64,000 bases of DNA from Metellina segmentata (GCA_947359465.1 OX375877.1:24501235-24565234), one strand, 5' to 3'. Counted from the first letter of the stretch, positions 1-12,480 are shown. Numbers and translations are program-made. Notes: generated by a model not told the origin, from the sequence alone.

Positions 1-988
1 TGAATGGAACAGGTTCTCATTATACAAGACTATCACAGAAGTGAAAGATCGAGATGGAAAAACGAGATTTCAGGATGTAGAAGAGATCGATCATTTAATC
101 TATAGGAGAATGACATCGAAACCTCATTAAAGACGGAAGTGAGTACGTCATGAGAACTGTTTACCTCACTATAAAAACTAATAAAGCCCCATTTCAGGGG
201 TCCACCTACCTTTAAATAGCGACTTTCGTGGAAAATTTTCATAATTTTTTTTTATTGAGTACTATTATTGCTTGTATTTTAGCGTTTCCAAAACTGTTTA
301 AGGTTTAATTATACGACTTTTAGAACCGAAGATATCGTTATTTCAATGCTGAGATACAGCAGTCAAACAAAACCTGAAGTATCAATTTAAAACCGTAAGT
401 TGAAGGAAAATTCGAATTTTATACTTCTTTTTGAATTTTAAAACCACCTTTTAGATTAGAAAAATAATTACGATAAAAGTTTTGATGAATTAGGAGAACA
501 TTTTTGTGATTGCTACTAATTTTTCTCATGTAGAAATTGACCTAGTCTAGATTCTGCTATTGTTTGTTTACTTTTAATTTGTTTACGCTTCGCTATCAAA
601 CTCATATTTATATCTTATTTTTTTCTTTGAAATATTTCTGGTACAGCTTCAGTATACGTTTATAGCGGTGGCTACGGCCTTAGAGCTTTTTTTGAAGCTC
701 TTCTAAACTTGCCAAGGAAAGAATTATTTCAAATGAACCAATGAAATCAAACGACAGTTGAACAGATTTTGAAAAAACTTTCTAGAATGCTCAAAATGAA
801 AATTTAAACTTTCCGCTTGCAGAGGTTGAGATGAAAACCGAAGTAAGCGTAATACAGATGGGTTGCCTTAACCTGCTATTACTCGATACTAAAAATGCGC
901 TAATATAACTAGCTACTATCACCATCACCACCCGCACTCATCAATAATTATTTCCCCTAGTTGACGCACTAATTCGTTTTAAAGAAGC

Positions 989-1229
989 TTAACCCACTAA
1001 GTGGTTTCGACAAGATATCTCGTCAATAAAGACCTAATCCATTTTGCTTTGGTCGCGATATCTCGTCATCAGGACAGTCTCTATTCTTTCTGATAACGAG
1101 ATAAAGGTCTTTTCAAAGGTAAGTTTTTTACCCCTAAAGGGGAGATGCGTCATCTCTCAAGAGCTGGTCAGTTTTGCCAATGACGGGATATCGCATAGAG
1201 ACAACCACCCGATTTTGCTAATGACTTAA
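989..1229. mobile_element. TTAA-flanked MITE with GACGAGATATCTCGTC-type units (copy 1)
   Basis: The element starts after TTAA (989-992) with CCCACTAAGTGGTTTCGAC. It then carries several variants of the half-palindrome GATATCTCGTC and of the GGTCAGTTTTGC block. It ends near ACAACCACCC, with another TTAA at 1226-1229. TTAA duplication is the known signature of piggyBac-type transposition. There is no coding capacity. The same family recurs at 19.6, 21.8, 34.3, 39.6, 53.2 and 62.2 kb, which makes a dispersed repeat certain; the piggyBac class is inference. Confidence 0.55.
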
Positions 1230-1767
1230 CAGAAAAAGATGTGACAGTTAAAAGTCACTCTTTTTTGTGTGATTGAACAGAATTAATTTTATCTTTAAAT
1301 TCAATTAAAAGACGACTGTATCGAGCAGGTCAATGAATTTAACTTTCATCAATGAAACGTTTCGCAAATTACGAACCTTAATTTGAATGCTCCGAAAGCA
1401 TTACAAAGTTGCGTTCTTAAATTGATTACGGTCTCTAAAGTTTATTTTATTTCATGTACAGAGTATTCTCATAAATGTTTATATTTAGATAATTTTAATC
1501 CAAATTTGTCTCTAAAGGAATATTGATTTTATATTTAAATGTCAATTGTTGGTCTCCATTGTTTTCCAGATATCTATAAGTTAATTTTCTTATATTGTTA
1601 GTAATTAAACAAAAGATGGAATAAAAGTGTATAACAATATGCACGCTTGCAACAGTAGTTTCTCTTTCGACGTTGTTTTTGAGAATTAGAACATACAAGA
1701 AATCAATTTACTTAACTTGAGTTGGCAAATATTATAACTCGTTTGACGACTTTCTAGTGACTTAAAT
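1230..1767. other. AT-rich interval, nothing recognised
   Basis: I see no coding segment, transposon terminus or clear repeat here. The last 20 bases before the ATG at 1768 contain TTTCTAG, which could be read as a weak splice acceptor, but nothing else supports an intron. Confidence 0.4.
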
Positions 1768-2802
1768 ATGGATAAAACAACGGCCGTGGCGTGGCTTTTG
1801 TTAACCCCGTGGTTATGGGGAATGTTTGGATTAATCGTAATCGGAGATGCAACATATATTGTACCGTTGATGGTGTATTTCATGGTGGCACTGACTATCG
1901 AAGGTGAGAAGGATAAAAATTTGGATATCGGCTTGATTAAAAGCGAAAATATTGGAAACGTTGATGATTATGGTATAATGAAAACGATCAATATATTACT
2001 GAAAATGATTGGGATTATGGAAATCACCGTAAAGTTGATGACTAAGATTGTGAAGAAAATGATGAATGGGATCAAGCGGATGATGAAATTTATAGAAAAG
2101 GTAATGGATGTAGTTGTGAGAATATTGATTCTGCCGTTGAATTTGATTTTAGACACAGTGAACTTGATGGATCAGTTGATGAAAGTGATTATGGTGATAG
2201 TGAAAATCGTAGAAAAGTTGATAAATAAGGTCGTGAAGACAGTGGAAAAGTTGATTCATTTGATCGTGAAGGTAATGAAAATGATGAATATATTGATGTA
2301 TATGATTGTGCAGACAATGAAAAAGTTGATTAATTTGATTTTTTTTATAATGCATCAGTTGTTGGATATGATTGAGGAGATAACGGAGAAGTTGATGGAT
2401 TTGATTGTGGGGATAGTCAAAATGATGGAAAAATTGGTGAGTTGGATTGTAGTGGTAATGAAAGTGATGGATCAGTTGATGAAAATGATTCTGGTGATAA
2501 TTAAAATGATAGAAAAGTTGATGGATGTAGTGATTGTGGGGGTGCCAAAAATTATGAAAATGTTGATGGGTTTTACTGAGGAGATAATGAAAATGATGGA
2601 AAACTTGATGCATATGATTGTGGGGATAATGGAAAATTTGAAGAATTTGACTGTGGAAATAATGAAAAGGATGGATTATTTGGTATATGTTATTGTGGGG
2701 TTAGTGGAAAATGCGATTGGAGAGATAATGGACACGATGGAAAATTATATGTACATGATTGTGGTGATTGCTGAAATTTTGATGGATGAACTGTGGGGAT
2801 AG
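1768..2802 (+). pseudogene. Relic of a leader plus acidic 14-residue-repeat protein gene
   Basis: A 344-codon frame opens at ATG 1768. Residues 6-43 are strongly hydrophobic (AVAWLLLTPWLWGMFGLIVI, then a second hydrophobic stretch), like a signal or membrane segment, followed by acidic text ending NVDDYG. From about 1977 the open frame becomes Met/Ile/Val/Lys-rich. The frame two bases on instead reads units such as VDGFDCGDSQNDGK every 14 codons, broken by stops that look like single-base changes of Cys (TGT), Tyr or Gly codons. I infer that the ancestral gene ran from the leader into this Asp/Asn/Gly/Cys frame and lost it through a small indel near 1,975. The present long frame would then be an out-of-frame survivor. 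No family is recognised. A current function for the 344-residue product cannot be excluded. Confidence 0.4.
2130..2800 (+). repeat. Decayed 42-bp minisatellite
   Basis: Units begin near GTTGATGGATTTGATTGTG and recur every 42 bases; several consecutive units between 2,390 and 2,610 are exactly 14 codons, and a few are 15 or 12. Because the period is a multiple of three, each frame keeps its own peptide repeat: Met/Ile/Val/Lys-rich in the open frame, Asp/Asn/Gly/Cys-rich in the interrupted frame and His-rich on the reverse strand. That explains the overlapping long frames here. Confidence 0.65.
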
Positions 2803-3545
2803 TGCAAAGAATGATGAATAACTAGATGGATATGATTGGGGAGGCTACTTAAACACATATAAATGCTCATGAATATGATTGCAAAAAGAACTGGTGAAAG
2901 AAAATAATTTTTTCCTGGAAATATCATCCGAATACTTCAGCGGAAATAAGAGATTGACAAGATTATCGACATATTCGAAGAACGAGTAGAAGTATAGAAC
3001 TTTGCCTGTAGAAATACACTGAATACCTTAACAAATCAAATAAAAGTGCCAAGATTGTGAATACCTCCAAAGGACATGATAAAAAAATAATAGCATAATT
3101 TATGTGTAAATGTACCCCTAAATGCTTTGTGAAACCATATACAAAAATTGGGCAAATATTGAACCAGAAAAGTATACACCTGTGTTCGGAAAAAGAAAAA
3201 CCTGAAAGCAAAATACTTGAAATATTCCTTGTGTGGGTCGCTTTGAGGAAAACTATATGATCCTCTTGAACAATAACTACTCTTACGTCATGCATCGTTT
3301 CAATTGGAGTGAATTGGGAAAAAAGATTCAATCCGAACATAATTAAATATTTATTTATGAAAGAAACGATAATGAGATATTCATTTCGCAACTGATGTAA
3401 TCAGCAGTGGTTCGATTATCTTGTCCAGAGAACTTAACCTTTCGATCAAGGAATCAGAATAAGAGATTTTGGGATGAAATCAACCATTCCGAAAAATGCA
3501 GCAGAAGCTGTTCAAGATGAAAACATCATATTTTTCTGTTTGAAG
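2803..3545 (+). pseudogene. Possible 3' continuation of the repeat-protein relic
   Basis: Downstream of the repeat, protein-like text continues in shifting frames with stops. It includes FMCKCTPKCFVKPYTK near 3,110-3,155 and, two frameshifts later, GRFEENYMILLNNNYSYVMH followed by a serine/arginine/cysteine stretch ending CSRSC near 3,510. The residue mix is unlike random AT-rich translation, which favours an old coding region. No domain is recognised. Whether it belonged to the same gene as the repeat is inference from adjacency and strand alone. Confidence 0.2.
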
Positions 3546-4035
3546 ACTATTATTATTGAATACATCATTTGCAGGGACTACTTATTTAATGCCTTCCATA
3601 GAATTCATAGAAGATTGTGTTCAAAGACTTTCTAAGTAGTTAATTTTCATCTCGATATAATTTTTTTCATAACTTAAAGTTCAATAAAAGGAAATAGAAT
3701 TTGCATCTGTAGAACTTTTGATTTTTGTTTTATTCATTTATCATATTTTACCTACTAAATAGAATAATAAAGCACTTTTTCAGAAAGGCATGCAGTGTCT
3801 AAATACTTTAGTCCATATAGTGTATATTATATATTATAATATATTTTGTAAATACATTGTCGCCTACATGAGAGTCAACAGATTTTTATACTGTCTTTAA
3901 AATTTTCCTGTTCTTGTCTTAGAAGAAATTAGTCGCGTTCTCTTTTACAAAAAGTTATTAAAAATGACTATTCTAGAGAAAAAATTAATGAGAAGAACGA
4001 GTTGAATTTTGCATTTACGTGCTAAAAGTCATGCA

Positions 4036-4312
4036 TCAATTTCTTTATCGGAAGGTTCCTGGTTCGAATCCGGGTCAATGCATGGATGTTTGTAAGCGCA
4101 TGGTGTAGAGGCGGCTGGTGCACCTTAAATCTGTTTTGGCCGAAAGTCTTCACGTTGGGTTGATGTGGAAGTTCGCGGTGCCAGCTCACGTGTTGCTTCG
4201 TCATCTGACCGTGGTTTAAAATTATGTGGGGGCGTATGTATCCCTTAGGGAATTATTCCCGCACCGTCGTCAATAGCCCTCTTGTAGTACAATAATTAAA
4301 AATTACAATTAC
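4036..4312 (+). mobile_element. tRNA-derived SINE, family A
   Basis: The head carries an RNA polymerase III B-box-like block, GGTTCCTGGTTCGAATCCGG, near 4,050-4,075. The body that follows (CATGGATGTTTG, the CACGTTGGGTTG block, CGTCATCTGACCGTGGTT) and the tail ending in AATTAAAAATTAC match copies at 9.7, 24.5, 29.5, 32.1 and 39.8 kb. The A-box half is degraded. The family is seen directly as a shared repeat; the tRNA origin is inferred from the B box. Confidence 0.7.
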
Positions 4313-7300
4313 CTTTGCCAACGGCCTTGTCCGATTATTTTTTGTCTCACTACTAATGTCGCCAAAAAAAAAATATTCAAGAAAAGACACTTCCGGATTT
4401 TCTACACTTCTTAAAATCTAACTTCTATTTTATTTCGTTAAAGGTTATATACAATGTTTTGAATTTTTAAATGCTGTCGGCAAGTCTTTTTTTATTTTGC
4501 GACATGTTTATTTAATGCTTTACGGCAATTATTATTATTAAATGAAATATTTGCCAATATACTTGCACATTTTCTGATGATAGCGTTTTGTTATAATCAG
4601 AATGTGTGCGTGCATAATGATTACAACATATATTACATTGGAGGTATCTATTTTAAGTAGTTAGTTTTACTGCAATCGCTTTTGGAACTACAGTGATAGA
4701 AAGTCCATACAGTTCATCAATTAATTCACTGAAAATCTCAATTTGTAGAGTACAGTCGTGAAAAGAAACCGAACACTACCTCCATTAATTCGAGCACTAT
4801 TCATACTAGAGCAAATTCAAAGGTAGCATTCGATAGCAAATAATGTCCTCTACAATTTAAAAAATTACATAAGGGGACTTCTTCATGTCCCATTTTGTAC
4901 AAACAACGAAATTTCTTATATAAACACACTGTTTTGATGCCATAATCAGATTCTGCATCGTTAAATCGGTCTAAATATCAAATTTCATACATACACTACC
5001 TTTATATTCCAGAGATATTCAATCCTAAAATGTGTCCAAATTTCAGAGGTCATCACGGTATAGAAAGTCGGTATATATTTGTAGGTCCAGATTATTTGTT
5101 GTTATAGCTACACAAATTTCAAATTTGAACACTATTTCAAACTTATTTTTCAGCGATACGAAAATTATTATAGCTATTATTAAAGTGCAAGCGATCCGTG
5201 ATTTATTATCCGAGGTGTGTCTAACCTTTCTTAAACTTTTGGCTGCCCTCTAAACTCGCAACTATGAGAAAAATTTGATGCAACTCGAAAACTATCGGAA
5301 TTAAGCTGAAATTTTGATTAGTGAAATGGCCTGAAATTTTGAATGGCCAGACAAGACGTTCTTCGGAATCGATGTTCAACAAAATATAATAAGATTTCTA
5401 TTCCTAATTTTTTCAAACTTTATTTTAATAATTATTATTGCATACTAAAACCTACTTTTAGAATAAATTATTAAGTGGATTTTGCTTGGGTTGTTCAACT
5501 GTAATATGATAAAAATATCAAAGCAAGAGATATACTATTAATGAAGATATCTATAAAAGTCTAAGGAACGGATTTAACATTAGGAGCTTCATTATGTCTG
5601 TACTCATAACTTCGAAACGGTTAGACCTTATGACATGAAATTTGGTATCTGAAGTAAAATGTTGGAGTAAATTCGAAATTGTGAGTCCAAATATGGTGTT
5701 GTTTTTATTGAAAATTATGAAGTTGGTGCTCAATTTAGCGTGGAATCGACCCCTTAGATAAATTGTATGCATTTGAAATTATAGAAGACGCTGTTTACTA
5801 TCAAACGCCATCTTTGAATTTTCTCTTCTGTTTAAATTACTCGTTCGTTTTTCCCCCCATGACTGAGCATTTGAAAATAAGATTCAATTGGAGAAACACT
5901 TACATGTATATATGCAACGAATCAAACAAAAGCTTAAATATATATGAGAAATGACCTTGCTAAAGTACTTATTCGTAGTGAGCGCAAACAACGTATTCGT
6001 TGTGAGCGCTGGCAACTTATTCGTACCAGCAACTGCGTGGCCAGCACGTTGTTAAAACTTTGTTATAGTCTGCTGGAAAATCTTTCCTCAGCGCAAAATG
6101 AAAACGGAAAAATAAATTTATATCCTAATCTTTTATGCTGTTGCCATTCCAATTTAAACAATAATAATTAAATATCATTACATTCGTCCAAAATGTTCTA
6201 GATTGAATTTTATTTAAAATTGCAAAAAATTTGGACTACCTGAGTGCCATGTCCCATTACTGTAAGTGCCATCGATTCTCCAGGACTTTGCGTGCAAGAA
6301 ACAAACAAATCGACAAACACTTCCTTTTATAAAATTGGAGATAATATTTTCATTACGTTCCTTTCATTTTTTCATTTCACTCCTCTTCAACAAAAAGTGA
6401 GCTCACTTCACACCACTAAATTAAAAACTAAAAAACGAAATATTTATATGTGGTTATTGATCTTCTTCCAGTTTCGTTATTCAGCTATTTTTATATCGAA
6501 CTACATGGGTTTAATCGTTATGTAGGAGGAGTAACATGGAAACTAAGCGTCACTCAAAAATGTAACACACTCTGACAATGTGACTCATAAGCGGAAAACA
6601 AATAATGGAAGTATGAGTATCGTAGGAACCCATCAAGCGAATTGTAAACAATTGATGAGTTATGCTTTTTGATAGAACCCCCCCCCCCTCCCGAAAAGAT
6701 ATAACACTCTTTTTGAACTCATCTATAACTATTCTTATTGCGAAAGAGTTTATAAGATGGCTTTAGAAGATCAGGATGATTTCATGTGTTCCTGGTCGTT
6801 CACTTGTATCATATTTTATACATCTTTCATGTCCTTTCCTACCAACTATCTAACGACTATTGAATTCAGTGGGCCCCAAATATACTCGGATTTTTTTTCC
6901 TGACAGAATGATTATAGTGAGGCAAACTTGTGAAATCCATACAGTTAATGATAAATAATTTGAAAATAGGCAATATGTTTCTTCTGCGCTTAACAGGGCA
7001 AAGTTTGGTAAGAACCATTCTTCACCATCACGTACTTCCGAGAGACTTTCAATATGGATTTGAATTTGTAGCGAAACATTCGAGTTTTGTTATTACAATG
7101 TAATGTATGAAAATAATCGTAGTTTAATTTAAAAATAGACACTTGAAATATCAGAAAAAGTCCTTCAGATAAAATAGATTTTCCCTTTTAAAAGGTTAGT
7201 AGGGTGAAAAGAACACTACAGTACTCGAAAATTTGTAAGCACCATCACGTTTGTTTCTTGAAAATGCGGGTATTTGTAGTCACTTCCATCAATCATCAAG

Positions 7301-7373
7301 TTGAGAAAACAAGCGAGACGCAGCAAAAAGTTGTGTACTAAAAAGTACTTAAGGTACAAATAGGTACCTTCTA
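4313..7373. other. AT-rich interval without recognisable genes
   Basis: Only short chance frames occur, none with domain motifs, splice structure or repeat identity. A cytosine run followed by CTCCC lies near 6,680-6,693. A GTAAGT donor-like site at about 6,260 has no partner exon that I can support. Confidence 0.4.
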
Positions 7374-7957
7374 TACACTACCAACAGTATTGGACCGGAC
7401 GCCAGTAGATTTGCATAAAATCCGACTGTTTGCGGGTGTTTTTCATGGTATGGCCAGGGACCTTTGTATGTTGTTCCTGGTCTAACACAACATCAACATT
7501 GTGGACAACTAGGTTCTTCCAACGCTCTGCCAAATTTATGGTATAGATTCATGTTATTTCCAGGACGACAACGCTTCATGTCATGTTGCAGCCTCTGTCA
7601 AACAGTGGTATCTTGATAAGGACGTAAAACGTCTTTATCACGTCTTGATAAGGACGTAAAACGTCTTCCCTGACCTGCTCAATCCCGACCTAAACATAGA
7701 ACATTTGTGGGACGAGTTAGAGAGACGCTTACGGACCACGGAAACGCGTTCGAAATCTACAGCTGAGCTGTCGACATTCTTGTAACAGGAATGGACACAA
7801 ATACCCATAGCTGTGTATCAAAACCTTGTTGAAAGTATGCCCAGAAAGGTTGCTAGTGTAATTGCAGCACGTGTGAGACCATCCCCCTATTAAAGCATGT
7901 ATTTTGTCCCTTATACCATACATCTTGCTGTCGGTTTCATTATTGTAGGGTAGTGTA
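7374..7957 (+). mobile_element. Deletion derivative of a Tc1 element with transposase C-terminal relic
   Basis: TA (7374-7375) is followed by CACTACCAACAGTATTGG, and the right end GTAGGGTAGTG is followed by TA (7956-7957), so short imperfect inverted termini are present. Inside is the second half of a Tc1-like DDE transposase: FQDDNASCHVAASVKQWY, then NPDLN and IEHLWDELERRLR, ending at the stop 7891-7893. The first half, including the DNA-binding domain and the first catalytic Asp, is missing. A 23-bp block containing GATAAGGACGTAAAACGTC is duplicated at about 7,614-7,666 and breaks the frame. It shares its internal deletion with the copy at 40,707. Confidence 0.8.
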
Positions 7958-8633
7958 TGTATACTAATGTGGTGTGTGTTCATTTTTGTAGTAGTGGTGA
8001 CAACCTGTAAATTAAAGTCAAAGGTCGTATCGAATTCTAACGTTTCTGGAATAATTATTTCCTAGAATTGAGACAGATTTTGAAGAATGAAGTTCACTTA
8101 TATTTTATCCCAAGAATATACTGGAGTGGGAAATATTCAATAAATTTCAGAACAAGACATTTATTTTACTTATGAAAATACCGATTCCAATTCAAATGAC
8201 AACCGAAAATAATACACCGATATTAACTACTAGCTTCCAGAGCGAAGAAATAAGCTTCGAAATCTTCTAATCCTTGCGAGCTATGTTGGAATTCAATTTC
8301 TCGAAACTTCATGACAACTGAAAAAAGATAGAATCGTATTCCAAACAAAGAATATTCTTAAGTATTTGCATTCCACAGCATTAAGTGTCTTCAAGGGCCC
8401 GCTTGAGACGGCTGTAAAAAAGAAACATTCACCCTTCTTCAACATTTGAAAAGTTCTAGAGGAATTCTTTCGATGCTCGTTTTACTCGCTTTGTGCAGTT
8501 TAATATGCAAAATTAAAGAACGTCGCTTTTTGTTAGACTTTTGGAATTCCATAAAAGTAAAATTGCACTCTTGATGTAAATTGTTTTTAATAATTTCCAA
8601 AAAAGTATTCAAAACGTATTGCAAATGAAAATG

Positions 8634-8794
8634 ATCTAGTACAAGGGTGTCAAACCCACGGCCTGGACCTAGTAACTTTGTTTCTTATATCTATTGACTC
8701 GATAAAAATTTTACTCCCATGCGTGTCATAAGGCAAATAAAAATCACTCTTTTTGGCTTGTCAAACCTAAATGTTGGACACCATTGATCAAGTT
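8634..8794. mobile_element. Short hAT-type MITE
   Basis: The left end CAAGGGTGTCAAACC (from 8642) and the right end TTGGACACCATTG (to 8786) form imperfect inverted termini of the hAT style. Flanks ATCTAGTA (8634-8641) and ATCAAGTT (8787-8794) agree at six of eight positions, compatible with an aged 8-bp target duplication. At about 145 bp it has no coding capacity. Confidence 0.4.
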
Positions 8795-9148
8795 ATAGTA
8801 TTTTGTTTTTCCGTCATCTAAATCAATCTCAAAATAAGTAACAGCTTTCAAAATGTGGATCTCTCCTGTAATGTTTTTCTTATTTCCATTCTAAAATAAA
8901 ATTTCAAGCAGATGAATTCAGTAATCGACTAAAAAGATCGGTATCTTATATATCATTTGGAATTTCAATTGTTAAGTTTTCATCCCGGATCTTTGCTTAT
9001 AGCCCGTTATGTCATTCCAGTGCGACGATAGTTAAAATACCAACCTACCATATTTAAGTCCTTCAGGGTAAATATCTTTTGTGATATTACACCCAAGAAT
9101 CAAACTATCTAAAAATTGTATTGTGTGCAAATACTCAATCACAATCGT

Positions 9149-9577
9149 TTAACCTTTACGCTACGACATGTAGACGATTGTTAGCACAAATATTTCGTTT
9201 ACACCACCGGCATGGTATGGATCTGTGTACTGTGGATGTTATCCCCCATTTCGGTGACCGCCGGCATCGATCGCCATTTACTAGCTGTCAGCGACTGACC
9301 TCCTATAGGGTTTCTCCTGTTGTTCGGTACTCTACCCTGTCAACCGTGAGATGTGAACGCTTCGGGGGAAAGGCATAAGGTCGCTCCGGTGATATCTATC
9401 TCACGCCAAACGATACGCCCCTCAATACTATGAAAGGAAAGCGTCAGTCGTAAATGCCACTCAAGGCTCTATCGCTCAATTTCGGTAATTAGATAAGGGG
9501 GGGGTCGGACATGCAGGTGAAAGAACCGTTCTGTGAGACGATTGAAAAAAATCTAAGCGCCGCAGTGTAAAGGTTAA
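9149..9577. mobile_element. piggyBac-type MITE, family P1, copy 1
   Basis: TTAA (9149-9152) precedes CCTTTACGCTACGAC, and the right terminus GCAGTGTAAAGG runs into TTAA (9574-9577), so inverted ends and the TTAA duplication are both intact. The 421-bp interior is non-coding. It aligns with the copy at 28,981-29,356, for example through the shared block AGCTGTCAGCGACTGACC. Confidence 0.75.
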
Positions 9578-9662
9578 GACGTGAATCCGCCTTTGATTTA
9601 GTAAAGGAAGGGTATGATGTAAATACATATAAGAAGCAGGATAACTCATTTTGTAGATTCAA

Positions 9663-9900
9663 GGATTAATGGGGGATTGTGAATTTGAAACTCAATCCAT
9701 TCAAATATTGTCATATACTTGGGAGAGTGTGCACGTTAAATCTGTTGTGTGTTATAGAAGTTTGAGGAGTGGGGTGCCAGATCAAGTGTTGACCTCGTCA
9801 TCTGATCGTGCTTCAAAATTACGAGGTGTGGTCTTCGGAATTGATCTCGGACCGTTGCCATTAGCTCATTATGTTGCTTCAGTTTGACTTAAAGTCAACT
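9663..9900 (+). mobile_element. SINE family A, head-damaged copy
   Basis: The blocks GCACGTTAAATCTGTT, AGGAGTGGGGTGCCAGATCA and CGTCATCTGATCGTG follow the same order as in the copies at 4.0, 29.5 and 39.8 kb. The tRNA-like head and its B box are not recognisable. No flanking duplication was found. Confidence 0.6.
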
Positions 9901-10542
9901 ACAAACCTAAACTAACCTTGGTGGTTATAGATGTAATTTTATTCATCTAAGGACGATGATAGGAAAAGCCAAACACATATGGCTTAGTATTTACATCGAT
10001 GTTTCTTGCAATGGTTAACTCTATAATAGTGTCGACTAGAGAAGTGGGCAAAATAGAAATGTACTTTAAGTTGAACTCAAGTTCCATGTAGTTTATGATA
10101 AATTTTTTAAAGTTCCATTGACATATTCAAATTATTGATAAGGATAATGGGTACATCATTGTCTGGAATCATATTGGGAAGCTAGTAAAAAATCAGTGCA
10201 ACGTTTATTATTTCAAATAAAAGCAATGATGAATTTCAAAATTACATTTTCCAGCTTTACTATTTCTGAAAGATCTCCCTAATTAAAAGGATATTATTTC
10301 ACAAAAATCTCTTTCATTACAAATTAAGTTTAAAGAACATAATCCATTTCATTCATTCCTCACCTTGAAAGTCATTGCGTTTTAGAGTGCAAAACAGATA
10401 TGTTCGTTCTTGCAATAACCGATATCGTCAAATATATTTTATGTACTATAAAAATGTTTGGAAGACAACTATTTGAATACACAGAAATGAATAAAATTGC
10501 GCAACATTTAAGATTTCTTTTCTCTGAAACATCAAAAAGCAA

Positions 10543-10884
10543 TTACTTATATTTATTAAAATTTTCCCAGGAATTCGTCAGGAGAACCGTTTTTATAAAA
10601 TGAAAGTAGATTTTAAATTGCCTTTGATGGTTTTCATGTTTAGAATTTGCAACATCTAAAAGTTCAAATAATAAAACTTTCTCCGAAAACCATTCATCAA
10701 ACACCATGCCAACTGTATCAATCAGTAAAAAATATAAAGGAATTTGTAAAGCTTCTATATTTTGTGATGAATTGATACACTTTATAGTCTTCCTTGAAAG
10801 ACTACTTCCCAGAATCGTGTACATGGCATTATATAACTGCGTTTTGCAATTCGTATTGCTTGTATTTATTATTTGATAAAGACT
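10543..10884 (-). other. Unclassified stop-free segment, possible exon relic
   Basis: About 113 codons without a stop, including a 93-codon stretch from ATG 10,824, read as ordinary protein with mixed charged and hydrophobic residues (IDTVGMVFDEWFSEKV, FELLDVANSKHENHQRQF). No family is recognised. I find no good acceptor or donor: the 3' end runs into AAATATAAGTAATT. It could be an old exon, an unrecognised transposon fragment or chance. Confidence 0.2.
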
Positions 10885-11094
10885 TCACTGTGTCGTAAGT
10901 TTGAAACTTGTTTTTTGGAAACTGATCATACTAGAAGCTGTATGTAAATTATAATTGGTTAAAATCTTGTTGACAGTACGGCCTTTAGCTTAACAAGTGT
11001 ATGGATGATGCACTCTCAATTCCGGAAACTCCTCCTTTATATTTCAACTAGCTATTAAAAATATATAGTATAGCGAAATATATAGTTAAAATAT

Positions 11095-12480
11095 ATAGTA
11101 GACTAGCATATAACCCGGCATTGCTCGGGTGGTTAATATGGTGTTCAAATATGACCGCAACAGCTAAAATATGGCTACGATATTTCCCTGTGTTATACTC
11201 ATACGCAAACACTGTAGAACGTGTTTCCCTATACATGTCCATTTATTGCAGAAAAACAAACTTTAGATTTTAAAATTGGAGCTTCGAGATGCAATTTTAG
11301 GACTACAAGTGTGTGCCAATTTCATGGCTGCAAAATGGTATGAAGACAGGAAAGAAATAGCCTATTGTTTTCTGCAGTTCTAAAGTATAAGGGTACCAAA
11401 TTTGGTGCATTTTGATCAAACGGTGTAGATTTGCATAGAGAATATACACATACACACCCATATCCTTTTTTATATATGCTAGGTGGCTCCGCGCTTTGCT
11501 CGCCAATACTCAGTTTTAGTTTTGCATCGGAAATTACAATCTAAAAATACCGAAAATTGTATGACCAACATTCAATTCTATCGACTTTATTAATTAACCA
11601 ATTTAAAAAATAATTTTACCATAAAAAAGGGTAAAATCTAAGGAATTCTGAGATGTTTTTAAATTTAAAAAACAATAGTATTAAGCTGTAGATATGACAC
11701 TTTTAACAAAAAGTAGCGAAAATATCCCTATATTCCGAATTTTGTATGACCAACTTTTGATCGCATCGAATTTATTTATTAACCAATTTCAAAAATAACT
11801 GCACCGAAAGAAAGAGTGTGCATTCTAAGGTATACTATTGTTGCATATGCATGGAAACGATAAGGCACTCATTCTGTTTTTTATACTTTGTATATACTTT
11901 TGTAGTGAGAGGAGTGGCAACAGGAACCTCGAAAAACAAGTAAAAAATAGAACTGTTAGCATTTTCGTTTGAATTGTGAGTCTTTGAATTGAGCGGTTAT
12001 TGTAAATAGTTGATGTGTATATAAAATGTAAATAATTTATATTAAAGAAACTTCTTGTCAGTTAAAACATGAGAGCCGTCTCATTTTATCTAATAAGAAA
12101 TGAGTGATGTTATAGTTCGCTGTCTTTAGCGACAACTGTGTTGTTTTAAAATTTTAAAACTAATAGTAATAAGATATGGATATGACAACTTTAAAAATGT
12201 AACGAAAATGTCCCGATTTTTCTCGAATTTGAAAAAAAAAATACTATCAATAACCTAATTGAAATTTTTAAGAAAACTTGACGGGCTGCAAAAATCTAAT
12301 TTTAGAGGTACTCTAAAAAAACTCACGGCTGAAGACTGGAATTTGTACGTGTTTTGCTCACTCGCGTTAGAAATTTCGTTTTTTCAACTTTGACAGTTAA
12401 TAAACTGTAAACTTATAGCCGCATCGGAAAAAAAAATCTTCAAAATTGTCCAAGGAATACGATGAAGAATAAACCATGTT
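11095..12480 (+). repeat. Dispersed repeat with TAACCCGGCATTGCTCGGGT head
   Basis: The segment begins near ATATAACCCGGCATTGCTCG and contains TGGCTCCGCGCTTTGCTCGCC near 11,480. Its later part (for instance TTGCTCACTCGCGTTAGAAA near 12,355 and TAGCCGCATCGG near 12,417) is matched in reverse orientation at 51,700-52,080. It has no coherent frame. The transposon class is unknown to me. Confidence 0.45.

Noticed and set aside
2149..2613. 154-codon His-rich minus-strand frame
   Set aside because: It is the reverse reading of the 42-bp repeat; its periodic HQLFHHFHY text follows from repeat phase and has no independent support.
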